Source: Arthrobacter pityocampae
Lineage (GTDB): Bacteria > Actinomycetota > Actinomycetes > Actinomycetales > Micrococcaceae
Assembly: GCF_002927275.1 (NCBI RefSeq)
Contig: NZ_PRKW01000001.1
Location: forward strand, 434,001 to 498,000
Direction of reading: 5' to 3'
DNA: 64,000 bases
Position numbers and translations under genes: made by a program. Of the stretch, positions 19,643-28,176 are shown one piece after another. Under the pieces are notes generated by a model. The model was not told where the DNA came from and did no database searches. It worked only from the letters and a program-made list of their open reading frames with translations. Position 1 is the first letter of the stretch; each line of letters begins with the position of its first letter.

Positions 19643-20167
19643 GTGGAGTGCAGCGCTGATTCCGCGGTCCGGGTCGGCGGACAGTCGCGCACGGAGCTCC
19701 GCCGCTCACTCCGCGACGCCGGCGTGCGCCTCAACGCGCACGCGGAGACCCTGCTCGCCCACCCCGCGTTCGACGACCCCGGCGAGCGAACGCTACGCAT
19801 CGTGGAGCGGACCGTGGAGGACCTCGGCCTGGAGGAGGGCGCCGTCCAGTCGCGGGTGTTCGCAGCGGCGAGGAGCCTGGGCCTCGAGCTCTGCCCACTG
19901 GTGGCAGGCCCCTACCTCCGGCTGGCACTGACCGATCAGGCGGACGCACCGGATTCGGTCCTGTCCGCGGGTCGCGCACCGACCGGCGCGATCCACCTCG
20001 CGTCCGAGCCGATCAGCGACGACGTGGAGTACCCCAAGGGCTTCTACCTCCGGGTCGTGGATGGACAGTCCTGGCTCCGGGGCTACTGCTGCGATGACAC
20101 GTATGTATGGGCTCCGGAGCAACGGATCGCGTTCGTCGTACCCGAGGGCCGTCCGAGCGCCGGCTGA
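19643..20167 (+). CDS. conserved actinobacterial protein of unknown function
   Basis: A 174-residue protein that I do not recognise by function. The N-terminal half is helical (RTELRRSLRDAGVRLNAHAETLLAHPAF, then VERTVEDLGL). The C-terminal half is beta-rich and ends with PKGFYLRVVDGQSWLRGYCCDDTYVW. The Cys pair in GYCCDD and the aromatic residues suggest a folded binding domain. The GTG starts one base after the TPR gene stop, so the two are probably translated together. Start is not supported by a clear ribosome site. Confidence 0.6.
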   Translation: MECSADSAVRVGGQSRTELRRSLRDAGVRLNAHAETLLAHPAFDDPGERTLRIVERTVEDLGLEEGAVQSRVFAAARSLGLELCPLVAGPYLRLALTDQADAPDSVLSAGRAPTGAIHLASEPISDDVEYPKGFYLRVVDGQSWLRGYCCDDTYVWAPEQRIAFVVPEGRPSAG

Positions 20168-20301
20168 CCTGGTCAACGGGCACCCGGGACGGGTCCCCGG
20201 CTCCACTGCACCTGACCGGGGAACTCGCCGAGGACGGGGAGCCTCGTCCCACCGGCCGGCCGGGACGATGGTCGGATGGCCCCGTGTGCGAGAGTGGCGC
20301 C

Positions 20302-20811
20302 ATGACTCTGGATGACGAACTCGACCTGATCGTCGGGCGCCGGGACCGCAATGACATGCAGCCGACCATCGATGCGCTGCTTCCTCTCCACGCCGCGCAC
20401 CCCGAGGATGCGCGCGTGCTCTACGAAGTCGGCGGCGCCTACGACACCGCCGGGCAGGAAGACCTCGCACGGGGGTTCTACGAGAAGGCTCTCGCTGCCG
20501 GGCTCGAGGGTGACCTGCTGCGCCGGTGCTACCTCCAGTACGGGTCGACGCTCCGGAATCTGGGCGAGTACGGGACGTCGCTCGAGGTCTTCGGAACAGC
20601 GCGCGCGACGTTCCCCGGCTCCCCCGCCCTGGGTGTCTTCGAAGCCATCACCCTGCACGCCGCGGGTAGGCCGGATGCAGCCGTCGCTGCGTTGCTGGAG
20701 CTCGTGGTGGCCCACCTCGACACCCCCGACGTCGAGCGGTACACACAGGCGATCAGGGGCAATGCGGCCCACCTACGCCGGCTAGGCGAAGCAGCCGGAC
20801 ACCGCCCGTAG
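20302..20811 (+). CDS. tetratricopeptide-repeat protein (paralogue)
   Basis: A 169-residue TPR protein with three to four helical hairpins (ARVLYEVGGAYDTAGQEDLARGFYEKAL, YLQYGSTLRNLGEYGTSLEVFG, LGVFEAITLHAAGRPDAAVAALLEL). It is related to the protein at 19144-19641 over most of its length, so the pair probably arose by tandem duplication with the unknown gene in between. Start at an ATG with a weak GAGAGTGG upstream. No signal peptide or membrane segment. Function unknown; TPR units normally bind partner proteins. Confidence 0.75.
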   Translation: MTLDDELDLIVGRRDRNDMQPTIDALLPLHAAHPEDARVLYEVGGAYDTAGQEDLARGFYEKALAAGLEGDLLRRCYLQYGSTLRNLGEYGTSLEVFGTARATFPGSPALGVFEAITLHAAGRPDAAVAALLELVVAHLDTPDVERYTQAIRGNAAHLRRLGEAAGHRP

Positions 20812-20871
20812 GGACCACGGCAGAACGTCGGGATCGGGCGCATCGAAGGAGCGCCGGGACCTTTGATCGAG

Positions 20872-20991
20872 CTACTCCGAGGAGACGTGGTCGTCCTGGC
20901 GTAGCGCGATGATCGCCTTGGCGACGTACACGACAGCCCCGATCGCGAGGATGCAGGTACCCAGGATCAGGTACCAGGTGTCAGCACCGAT
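20872..20991 (-). CDS. possible small membrane protein with unresolved start
   Basis: The minus strand encodes a hydrophobic helix followed by a charged tail: DTWYLILGTCILAIGAVVYV, then AKAIIALRQDDHVSSE and a TAG stop. This composition is that of a single-span membrane peptide. No ATG, GTG or TTG precedes the helix in frame before the coding region of the upstream oxidoreductase, so either an ATC start is used or the gene is damaged. It would follow the oxidoreductase gene directly. Confidence 0.3.
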   Translation of the reverse strand: MGADTWYLILGTCILAIGAVVYVAKAIIALRQDDHVSSE

Positions 20992-20995
20992 GGCG

Positions 20996-21946
20996 TCAGG
21001 GGACGACGACGACCTTGCCGAGCGCCCGCCCGGCGCCGACGTAGGCGAGTGCCTGCGGTACCTCGCCGAGCGGGAAGGTGCGGTCGATGTGTATGCGGAG
21101 ATCGCCGTCGATGCACCGCTGAGCGACGGGCTCGAAGGACGCCGGGCCCTGCCGGACGGCGAGGATCCCGATCCGTCGTCCGGTGAGGAGGCCCGCAACG
21201 GCTCCGACGGTCGCGACCTGCAGGAGCGTCCTGACGGGTCCGCCGACGCAGAGATACCGGCCGCCACGCGTCAGCGCCCGCCGGCAGGCCATCGCAGAGC
21301 GGTGGGCGACGAGGTCGAGCACCAGGTCGTAGGGCTCGAGCCGGGTGAAGTCCTGGCTGCGGTAGTCGATGACCTCGTCGGCCCCGAGGTCCCGCAGGAA
21401 GTCGAGCTTGCCGGCGTTGTCCACCCCGGTCACGTGGGCACCCGAGAGCCGGGCCAGCTGGACCGCGAGGGACCCCGACCCGCCACCGGCCCCGTTGATG
21501 AGCACGCGCTGCCCGCGGCGAGCGCGGGCGGTCCCCTGGAGGGCGATCGCGCCTGCCTGCGGCAGCGTCGACGCCTCCGCGAAGGTCAGCTCGGCGGGCT
21601 TCGAGGTGAGCGCCGCCTCGGGCACGACCGAGTACTCGGCGAAGCCGCCCTTCAGTCCGAGGTTGTCCCCGTACACCTCGTCGCCGGGCCGGAACCGGGT
21701 GACGCCGGAGCCGACGGCGGTCACCCGTCCGGCGATGTCGGAGCCCAGCACCCGGCGGGCCGGGGCCCGCAGTCCTCCGATCCGTGCGTACAGCGGGGTG
21801 CCGCGCAGCCCCTCCCAGTCCGAGAGATTGACCGACGTCGCGGCGACCTCCACGAGCACCTGGTGGGCCCCGGGTACCGGCTCCGGGACGTCCCGGAGCT
21901 TCAGCACGTCCGGTGGACCGTAGCGCTCGTACACGACGGCCTTCAT
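20996..21946 (-). CDS. zinc-free MDR family NAD(P)H quinone oxidoreductase-like protein
   Basis: A 316-residue medium-chain dehydrogenase/reductase. The N-terminal GroES-like domain starts MKAVVYERYGPPDVLKL. The Rossmann fold shows VLINGAGGGSGSLAVQLARL near residue 150. The family pattern for zeta-crystallin/ETR-type NADPH-dependent reductases is present (SDIAGRVTAVG, FAEASTLPQAGAIALQG), and the Cys/His zinc ligands of alcohol dehydrogenases are absent. It probably reduces quinones or enones with NADPH. ATG at 21946 with AGGG upstream. Divergent from the SDR gene, with 184 bases between. Confidence 0.86.
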   Translation of the reverse strand: MKAVVYERYGPPDVLKLRDVPEPVPGAHQVLVEVAATSVNLSDWEGLRGTPLYARIGGLRAPARRVLGSDIAGRVTAVGSGVTRFRPGDEVYGDNLGLKGGFAEYSVVPEAALTSKPAELTFAEASTLPQAGAIALQGTARARRGQRVLINGAGGGSGSLAVQLARLSGAHVTGVDNAGKLDFLRDLGADEVIDYRSQDFTRLEPYDLVLDLVAHRSAMACRRALTRGGRYLCVGGPVRTLLQVATVGAVAGLLTGRRIGILAVRQGPASFEPVAQRCIDGDLRIHIDRTFPLGEVPQALAYVGAGRALGKVVVVP

Positions 21947-22130
21947 GCGGTGCTGCCCTGGGTGGAAGATCCGGAACCGGCCATGCGGGTCAGGATACGC
22001 CGGGGACGAGGATCGCGCTGCACTCTCGGAGGACGCCCGGGTCCGCGGCGAGGACGACACTGCAGGGCACCCCTGTCGCCGCCCACCGTTGTACTGTCGA
22101 CACCCGATGTCCCTAGCCCAGGAGGCCCCC

Positions 22131-22919
22131 ATGAGTGTTCACTTCGCCGGCACCACCGCCCTTGTCACGGGCGCCAGTTCCGGCCTGGGCGCCGAGTTCG
22201 CCCGGGTCCTCGCCGCACGCGGCGCAGATCTCGTCCTGGTTGCACGGCGCCTGGACCGGCTGGAGGCCCTGGCGCGGGAACTGGAGACGCGGCACGGCAT
22301 CACGGCGCGGATCCTCGGTGCCGACCTGGGCGAGCCCGCAGCATGGGCCCGGGTGAGGGCCTTCACCGACGCGGAGGGCGTCCGGGTGTCCACGCTCGTG
22401 AACAATGCCGGCTTCGCGACGTACGGTGTTCTCGCCGAGACCGATCCCGGCCGCGCCGACGAGGAGGTCCGGCTGAACGTGGGGGCGCTCACCGCCCTGA
22501 CCCGGCTGTACCTGCCCGATCTCATGAGCGAGGGACGAGGTGCTCTGGTCAACGTCGCCAGTACTGCGGCGTTCCAGCCCGTCCCGTCGATGGCGGTGTA
22601 CGGGGCGACGAAGGCCTACGTGCGCAGCTTCACCGCGGCGGTGGCGTGGGAGACCCGCGCGACCGGCCTGCGGGTGACCGCCCTGTGTCCCGGCGCGACG
22701 AGGACGGAGTTCTTCGACGTGGTCGGGTCCGAGGACGCGAAGGTCGGCCGGTACCAGAGCGCCGGGCAGGTCGTCCGCAGGGCGATGCGCGCTCTCGACG
22801 CACGGCGGACCCCTCCCGTCGTCGTCTCGGGTGTCGCCAATCGGGTCGGCGCAGTGCTGGGACGGCTGGCACCGGAGCGGCTGGGACTGCCACTGACCGA
22901 AGCACTGATGGGACGCTAG
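22131..22919 (+). CDS. short-chain dehydrogenase/reductase
   Basis: A 262-residue classical SDR. Cofactor motif TGASSGLG at residues 13-20, NNAGFATYG, the active-site Ser in VASTAAF, and the catalytic Tyr-Lys pair in YGATKAY. The Arg residues in VARRLDRL after strand 2 suggest NADP(H). The start is decided by a perfect AGGAGG five bases before the ATG; the frame is open for another 62 codons upstream but without a site. A -10-like TACTGT lies at 22092-22097. C-terminus resembles the Arthrobacter-type SDRs annotated as acyl or keto reductases; substrate unknown. Confidence 0.9.
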   Translation: MSVHFAGTTALVTGASSGLGAEFARVLAARGADLVLVARRLDRLEALARELETRHGITARILGADLGEPAAWARVRAFTDAEGVRVSTLVNNAGFATYGVLAETDPGRADEEVRLNVGALTALTRLYLPDLMSEGRGALVNVASTAAFQPVPSMAVYGATKAYVRSFTAAVAWETRATGLRVTALCPGATRTEFFDVVGSEDAKVGRYQSAGQVVRRAMRALDARRTPPVVVSGVANRVGAVLGRLAPERLGLPLTEALMGR

Positions 22920-22949
22920 CCGGCAGTGCCCGACGGAACACAGCAGCCG

Positions 22950-23735
22950 TCACCGCTTCCGGATCCAGGCGGCCAGCAGGACGACGGCGGCCCCCGCCGC
23001 GGCTGCTGCGGCCGACGTCGACCGTCTGCGTTGCCCGAGCATCACACCGGCGAACGCCCACAGGAGCGTCCCGGCGTAGGACCGGGAGGAGACGCTCGCC
23101 CGCTCCGGGCCGGCCGCGACCCTGGCGCCGAGCGCGCCGAGCACCGACAGGAGGCTCACCCCCGCCACGGCGGCCTTCGGCCCGGCTGGAACGATCTCCT
23201 CGGCCACGAGCACGGCCGCCAGGTTCACGCCGCATGCCGCCTGCCCCCAGGCGGCCAACATGCCTGCTGCGGGTGCAGCCGCGGCCACCTCGGCAGCGCT
23301 CAGCCCGCCCTCCGCCTCCGCCCGGGCGATCCGACGTCGTCCCGAGTCCGCCAGCACGGCGAGCGCCATCAGCGCCGCCTGCGCACTCCAGACCCTGCCC
23401 GACCTCGCCAGCGGCGCCCAGAGCCCGGCCGCGGCGAAGGCTCCGGCCAGGGGCCAGCCCGCCGACCGCCAGACCTCGCGCGTCCGGGCGGGGCCCCGGG
23501 CCTGATGGGCCGCGTATGCGATGGACGAGGCGAAGATCGGGAACCAGACGGCGAAGGCGTACGGGGCCGGCTGGATCACGTCGGGTGGTGCGTCCCCACC
23601 ACGGAACCGTGGTCCGTAGAACGTGGGCAGCAGCACCTGGGCGGCAGCAGCGACGCAGGTGAACACCTGGCGGGAGGAATCCCCCGAGGCCGCTGCCCAC
23701 ATACGGCCGGCGCTGCTGGGACAAGAGGCGGTCAT
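22950..23735 (-). CDS. polytopic membrane protein, possibly TspO/MBR-related
   Basis: A 261-residue protein with about seven to eight hydrophobic segments. The PAPYAFAVWFPIFASSIAY segment near residue 60 resembles the tryptophan-rich sensory protein (TspO) pattern of a Pro/Phe/Trp helix. The next part, SAGWPLAGAFAAAGLWAPL, also fits that superfamily. TspO proteins bind porphyrins and similar ligands, but the match here is remote. ATG 23735 is chosen over 23747 because GAGGAG lies four bases before it. Convergent with the SDR gene, 30 bases apart. Confidence 0.6.
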   Translation of the reverse strand: MTASCPSSAGRMWAAASGDSSRQVFTCVAAAAQVLLPTFYGPRFRGGDAPPDVIQPAPYAFAVWFPIFASSIAYAAHQARGPARTREVWRSAGWPLAGAFAAAGLWAPLARSGRVWSAQAALMALAVLADSGRRRIARAEAEGGLSAAEVAAAAPAAGMLAAWGQAACGVNLAAVLVAEEIVPAGPKAAVAGVSLLSVLGALGARVAAGPERASVSSRSYAGTLLWAFAGVMLGQRRRSTSAAAAAAGAAVVLLAAWIRKR

Positions 23736-23846
23736 GGGGCTCCTCATCGTGTGACGTGGGTCCGGCTGCGGATATGGTCCACGGTACGGACCAACTCGCT
23801 GCAGGTCACCCCTTCACTTCCCGCACCGCAGCGCGGCGGCCGACGT

Positions 23847-24602
23847 TCAGGAGGTCTGCCGCCGCAGGGTCAGCGACGCCAGCACCAGGACGCCCACCAC
23901 GAAGGCCGCCATGATGCCGGCGTCCTGCCACAGGGCGGTCGTCGCATCGGCGTTGGCCGCGATCTCCTGGAGGGCATCGACCGAGAACGTCAGGGGCAGT
24001 ACGTCGGAGACGGCCTCGAGGAAGCCGTTCATCTGCTCCCGGGCCACGAAGAGCCCGCACAGCAGGATCTGCGGCACCACCACCACGGGCATGAACTGCA
24101 CGGCCTGGAACTCCGTGCGGGCGAACGCGGAGCACAGCAGCCCCAGGGCCACCCCGAGCACCCCGTTGAGGACGGCGATCATCACCACCAGCCCGGCGGC
24201 CCCCTGGATCTCAAGTCCGAAGATCCAGTACGCCACGGCGGTGGCCACGATCGACTGCAGCGCCGCCATGATGGAGAAGGCCGCAGCGTAGCCGAAGAGG
24301 AGATCGGCCTTGTGGAGGGGCGTGGTCAGCAACCGTTCGAGCGTCCCGGACGTCCGCTCGCGGAGCATCGTGACCGAGGTGACGAGGAACATCACCACGA
24401 ACGGGAAGATGGCCAGCATCGTCAGGCCCACGCGGTCGAAGGTCCGCGGGGCCCCGGGTGGCAGGGTCTCGTTCTCGAACAGGAAGTAGACGACGGCCAG
24501 CAGGAGCGCCGGCACCACCAGGATCAGCGCGACGCTGCGGTGGTCGTGCCGCAACTGCTCCAGCACACGAACGGTCGTGGCGAGCATCATCCGCGGGTTC
24601 AT
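23847..24602 (-). CDS. ABC-2 type transporter permease
   Basis: A 251-residue permease with six membrane helices. The ABC-2 signature is visible: MLRERTSGTLERLLTTPLHKADLLFGY in the cytoplasmic loop after helix 2, and LPLTFSVDALQEI in the last outer loop. Together with the ATPase encoded just upstream (ATGA overlap) it forms an exporter of the drug/polyketide (DrrB) type. Substrate unknown. Seven of ten features match DrrB-like exporters, so efflux of a toxic compound is the simplest guess. Confidence 0.88.
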   Translation of the reverse strand: MNPRMMLATTVRVLEQLRHDHRSVALILVVPALLLAVVYFLFENETLPPGAPRTFDRVGLTMLAIFPFVVMFLVTSVTMLRERTSGTLERLLTTPLHKADLLFGYAAAFSIMAALQSIVATAVAYWIFGLEIQGAAGLVVMIAVLNGVLGVALGLLCSAFARTEFQAVQFMPVVVVPQILLCGLFVAREQMNGFLEAVSDVLPLTFSVDALQEIAANADATTALWQDAGIMAAFVVGVLVLASLTLRRQTS

Positions 24603-25417
24603 CGTGGCGCCCCCCTCTGTGCGGCCGGGCCCGGGTCCGGTCCGGCGGTGCCCTCCTCGATGATGCGCAGGAACGCTCGCTCGAGGTCGCTGCTGCGACC
24701 GCGCTCGGCGAGCTCGCCGGGGGTCAGTTGCGCGAGCAGCAGCCCGTCGCGCAGGAGCAGCAGTGACGAACAGTGCGAGGCCTCCTCCATCACGTGGCCG
24801 GACACCAGCAGCGTGGTTCCTGCCTCCGCCATCGCGGCGAAGCGCTGCCACAGCTCGGCCCGCAGCACCGGGTCGAGGCCCACCGTCGGTTCGTCCAGTA
24901 GCAGCAGCTGCGGATGCGCGACGAGCGCGCAGGCCAGCGACACGCGGCTGGACTGCCCGCCGGACAGGTCCGCCGTCTTCTGCCCGGCGAACGGGCCGAG
25001 CCCGACGGCGGCGATCGCCTCCGCGGTGTCCGCCGCCGTAGCGCCGTGCATGGCCCCGAAGTACCGGACGTTCGCGTCCACGCTGAGGTCCCCGTAGACG
25101 CTCGGTGCCTGCGTGACGTAACCGACGTCGTGCCTCAGCGAGCGCTCGCCGGCCGGACGGCCGAGCACGCGGAGGGACCCGCCGGTGATCCTCTGCACGC
25201 CCACGATGGTGCGCATGAGGGTGGTCTTCCCGCTGCCGGACGGTCCGAGCAGGCCGGTGACCCGGCCGCGTTTGATGGTGAAGTCGACGCCCCTCAGGAT
25301 CCTGGTGCGGCCCCGCGAGACGTGCAGCGCCACGGCCTCGACGGCTGCGGACGCGGCTGGGGCGGGAGCAGCATCACCGCCCCGGGGCACTGCACTGTTG
25401 TCTGCAGCATGGGACAT
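24599..25417 (-). CDS. ABC transporter ATP-binding protein (drug-exporter type)
   Basis: A 272-residue nucleotide-binding subunit. Walker A GPSGSGKTT (near residue 60), Q-loop YVTQAPSVYGDLS, signature LSGGQSSR, Walker B LLLLDEPT followed by VGLDP, and H-loop VSGHVMEEA. The N-terminal 25 residues are an Ala/Pro-rich extension. ATG at 25417 has GGGAGG six bases upstream, which rules out the longer frame. Expressed with the ABC-2 permease that follows. The promoter 57-86 bases upstream is one of the clearest in the window. Confidence 0.92.
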   Translation of the reverse strand: MSHAADNSAVPRGGDAAPAPAASAAVEAVALHVSRGRTRILRGVDFTIKRGRVTGLLGPSGSGKTTLMRTIVGVQRITGGSLRVLGRPAGERSLRHDVGYVTQAPSVYGDLSVDANVRYFGAMHGATAADTAEAIAAVGLGPFAGQKTADLSGGQSSRVSLACALVAHPQLLLLDEPTVGLDPVLRAELWQRFAAMAEAGTTLLVSGHVMEEASHCSSLLLLRDGLLLAQLTPGELAERGRSSDLERAFLRIIEEGTAGPDPGPAAQRGAPR

Positions 25418-25473
25418 CGTGGCCTCCCGCGGTCTCGACCGCTTGATCGGCCACTTCATCGACCGACGAATCG

Positions 25474-25503
25474 ACGCTAGGCCCGATCGCCGTCGACCGT
25501 CAA
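25474..25503 (-). promoter_or_regulatory. promoter of the ABC-2 exporter operon
   Basis: On the minus strand TTGACG (25503-25498) and TAGCGT (25479-25474) are separated by 18 bases, a good housekeeping-sigma match. The region between it and the ATG holds several overlapping GTCGAT-type imperfect repeats that might bind a repressor. Confidence 0.6.
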
Positions 25504-25644
25504 TGGATTGCTGCCGTCACGCCCGCGACGGGTGGGACGGGTCCAACGACGACGGTGTGATCTCCGCTGATCCGCTCATTTCCGACGACCTACCATGAAC
25601 TACGGGCGTGGGCTCGCCACGTGCGAACGAGGTTCGGAGGAACC

Positions 25645-26721
25645 ATGAGGACAGCACGCTATTACGGACGAGGCGATATCCGGATCGACGACGTTCCCGA
25701 GCCCGAGGTGGGGCCGGGCACCGTAGGCATCGACGTAGCCTGGTGCGGGATCTGCGGTACTGATCTGCACGAATACCTCGAAGGGCCGATCTTCTGCCCC
25801 ACCCACGACACCCCGCACCCGATCTCGGGCGAAACCCTGCCCATCACGCTGGGCCACGAATTCTCCGGCGTCGTCTATGCCGTCGGCGACGGCGTGGAGG
25901 ACCTCGCGGTGGGCCAGCACGTCGTCGTCGAGCCCTACATCATCAGCGACGACGTCGACACCGGCCCGGAGAGCACCGACTATCACCTCTCCGAGAACAT
26001 GAACTTCATCGGCCTGGCCGGACGCGGCGGCGGACTCGGCGAGAGGATCGCCGTGCAGCGACGCTGGGTGCATCCGATCGCGGACTCGGTGCCCCTGGAT
26101 CAGGCAGCGCTGATCGAACCCCTGTCGGTGGGCTACCACGCCGTGAACCGGTCCGGGGCCAGGGCCGGGGACGTGGCACTGGTGGGTGGCGCGGGACCGA
26201 TCGGCCTGCTGACCGCGGCCGTCCTCAAAGCCCTCGGCGTCACGGTGGTGATGTCCGAGCTCAGCCCCCTGCGTCGCCGGAAGGCGCTCGAGTCAGGGGT
26301 GGCCGATCATGCGCTGGACCCCCGTACGACGGATGTCGCCGCTGAGGTCCGCACGCTGACCGGGGGCAGGGGCGCGGATGTGGCGTTCGAATGCACGAGC
26401 GTGCAGGTGGTCCTGGATACCCTCATGGACGCACTGCGTCCCACCGGTGTGCTGGTCGTGGTCTCGATCTGGGGCAAGCGGTCGGACTTCGACATGCACA
26501 AACTGGTGATGAAGGAGATCGACCTGCGCGGCACGATCGCCTACGTCAACTCCCACCCCGCGACCATCGAACTGGTGGAGTCGGGGAAGATCGACCTCGC
26601 CCCCTTCATCACCGGCAGGATCGGGCTGGACGGCCTCGTGGAGGAGGGGTTCGACACACTGATCCATCGGAACGAGACGGCTGTGAAGATCCTCGTCTCA
26701 CCCTCCGGCACGGGCCTCTGA
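25645..26721 (+). CDS. bdhA: (R,R)-butanediol dehydrogenase-like zinc alcohol dehydrogenase
   Basis: A 358-residue NAD-dependent dehydrogenase that interconverts acetoin and (R,R)-2,3-butanediol in its family. Catalytic zinc site: CGICGTDLHEYLEGPIF with Cys37, and GHEFSG with its His and Glu. The structural zinc cysteines of ordinary alcohol dehydrogenases are absent, as in Bacillus BdhA. Rossmann loop VGGAGPIGLL; the C-terminal part has the BdhA-type VVVSIWGK and EEGFDTLI. ATG with GGAGG five bases upstream. Single gene, convergent with gadB. Confidence 0.9.
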   Translation: MRTARYYGRGDIRIDDVPEPEVGPGTVGIDVAWCGICGTDLHEYLEGPIFCPTHDTPHPISGETLPITLGHEFSGVVYAVGDGVEDLAVGQHVVVEPYIISDDVDTGPESTDYHLSENMNFIGLAGRGGGLGERIAVQRRWVHPIADSVPLDQAALIEPLSVGYHAVNRSGARAGDVALVGGAGPIGLLTAAVLKALGVTVVMSELSPLRRRKALESGVADHALDPRTTDVAAEVRTLTGGRGADVAFECTSVQVVLDTLMDALRPTGVLVVVSIWGKRSDFDMHKLVMKEIDLRGTIAYVNSHPATIELVESGKIDLAPFITGRIGLDGLVEEGFDTLIHRNETAVKILVSPSGTGL

Positions 26722-26725
26722 CCGC

Positions 26726-26758
26726 GGCGCGGCGGACGGACAGTCTGCCTGCCGCGCC
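26726..26758. terminator. convergent hairpin between bdhA and gadB
   Basis: GGCGCGGC (26726-26733) pairs with GCCGCGCC (26751-26758), with partial pairing of the inner bases. It fills most of the 46-base gap between two convergent stop codons and could end transcription from both sides. No T-run. Confidence 0.45.
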
Positions 26759-26767
26759 CGTTGCGGG

Positions 26768-28147
26768 TCAGTGACCCGGTCCGGTGAGGATCCTGTTCCG
26801 TTCGGACTCGTGCACGCCCCCCTTCTTCGCCAGGGTGGCGCATGCCTCGTCGATGTCCCGGGCGAGCGTGTCGACCTGCTCGCGGCTCATCGTCTCCTTG
26901 ACGAGGGCCCGCATGATCGTCACGTCCTGGGCGTTCGGCGGCAGGGTGTAGGCCGGCACCATCCAGCCGCGCTCGGCAGAGAGCTGCCAGGCGATGTCGA
27001 ATTCGTCGTAGCCGGTCTCCTCGGCGAGCCGGAACGCGACCAGGGGAAGCTGCTCCTCGCCGGCGCCGATGATCTCGAAGCGGCCCATGGCGGCCAGCTT
27101 CTCGGCGAGGACGCGCGCGTTGGTCTGCATGTTCTGCATGATGTACGTGTATCCGGCACGCCCGTAGCGCACGAAGTTGTAGTACTGGGCGAGGACCATC
27201 GCCGAGCCGGTGGAGAAGTTCAGGGTGAAGGTCGAGTCCGTCTTGCCGAGGTAGTTCTCCTCGAAGACGAGCTCCTTGGCGAGGTCGGCCGTCTCCCGGA
27301 AGATCAGCCAGCCGATGCCGGGGTAGACCAGGCCGAACTTGTGTCCGGAGACGTTGATCGAGCGGACCTGCTCCAGCCGGAAGTCCCACTCCGAGTGGGG
27401 GTAGAGGAAGGGCCAGACGAACCCTCCGCTCGCAGCGTCCACATGCATGGGCACGTCGAGGCCCCGCTCGGCCCTGATCCGCAGCAGCAGGTCGTTGATG
27501 CCGACGACGTCGTCCTTGTGCCCGGTGAACGTCGTGCCCAGGACGGCCGCGACACCGATGGTGTTCTCGTCGATGTACGGCTCCACGTCGTCCGGGCCGA
27601 TGGTGTACTTCCCCGGCTGCAGGGGAACGATCCGCGGCTCGACGTCGAAGTAGCGGCAGAACTTCTCCCACACCACGTGCACGTCGCCGCCGAACACCAG
27701 GTTCGGGCTCGACGTCGACGCTCCGGCGGCCTCGCGGCGTTTCCGCCAGTTCCACTTCAGGGACAGGCTGCCGAGCATGATCGCCTCGGACGAACCCTGG
27801 GTCCGGGCACCCGTCGTCTCGCCGGGGGCGTGGAAGAGGTCGGCGAGCATCCTGATGCAGCGCTGCTCGATCTCGGCGGTGCGGGGGTACTCGGCGTGGT
27901 CGATGAAGTTGCGGTGCAGGTTCGCGGCGATGATCTGCTGGGCCTCCGGCTCCATCCAGGTCGTCACGAAGGTCGCCAGGTTCCGGGCGGGGTCGCCCTC
28001 CAGCGCCAGGTCCTCCGCGACGAGGTGGAGGGCATCCTGGGCGAACATGCCGGTGTCCGGGAACTCCCGGCTCGGCACCTCCTGGGTGACGAAGCGGTTG
28101 CCGAACAGTGCTGCATCGGCAGCCATCTGCCGTGAATCGATGGACAT
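26768..28147 (-). CDS. gadB: glutamate decarboxylase
   Basis: PLP enzyme that decarboxylates glutamate to GABA, consuming a proton. The 459-residue protein matches the bacterial/plant GAD group: PARNLATFVTTWMEPEA, TQGSSEAIMLG, DAASGGFVWPFLYP (Asp237), and the PLP lysine in NVSGHKFGLVYPG (Lys270). The ATG is fixed by AAGGAG five to six bases upstream; the frame stays open far into the next gene, but that is chance in GC-rich DNA. It follows the CLC gene by 29 bases, so the two are probably one transcript. No GABA antiporter is seen nearby. Confidence 0.95.
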   Translation of the reverse strand: MSIDSRQMAADAALFGNRFVTQEVPSREFPDTGMFAQDALHLVAEDLALEGDPARNLATFVTTWMEPEAQQIIAANLHRNFIDHAEYPRTAEIEQRCIRMLADLFHAPGETTGARTQGSSEAIMLGSLSLKWNWRKRREAAGASTSSPNLVFGGDVHVVWEKFCRYFDVEPRIVPLQPGKYTIGPDDVEPYIDENTIGVAAVLGTTFTGHKDDVVGINDLLLRIRAERGLDVPMHVDAASGGFVWPFLYPHSEWDFRLEQVRSINVSGHKFGLVYPGIGWLIFRETADLAKELVFEENYLGKTDSTFTLNFSTGSAMVLAQYYNFVRYGRAGYTYIMQNMQTNARVLAEKLAAMGRFEIIGAGEEQLPLVAFRLAEETGYDEFDIAWQLSAERGWMVPAYTLPPNAQDVTIMRALVKETMSREQVDTLARDIDEACATLAKKGGVHESERNRILTGPGH

Positions 28148-28176
28148 GATGTCTCCTTCAGGAACGGTTGACGGGT

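Noticed and set aside
20909-25097. Plus-strand open frames of several hundred codons opposite the oxidoreductase, membrane protein and ABC genes
   Set aside because: They cross several well-supported genes on both strands and show no recognisable domain, only Arg/Pro/Gly-rich shadow sequence.
25595-25648. 17-codon leader peptide overlapping the bdhA start
   Set aside because: The candidate ATG falls on a possible -10 element and there is no attenuator structure or codon pattern to support it.
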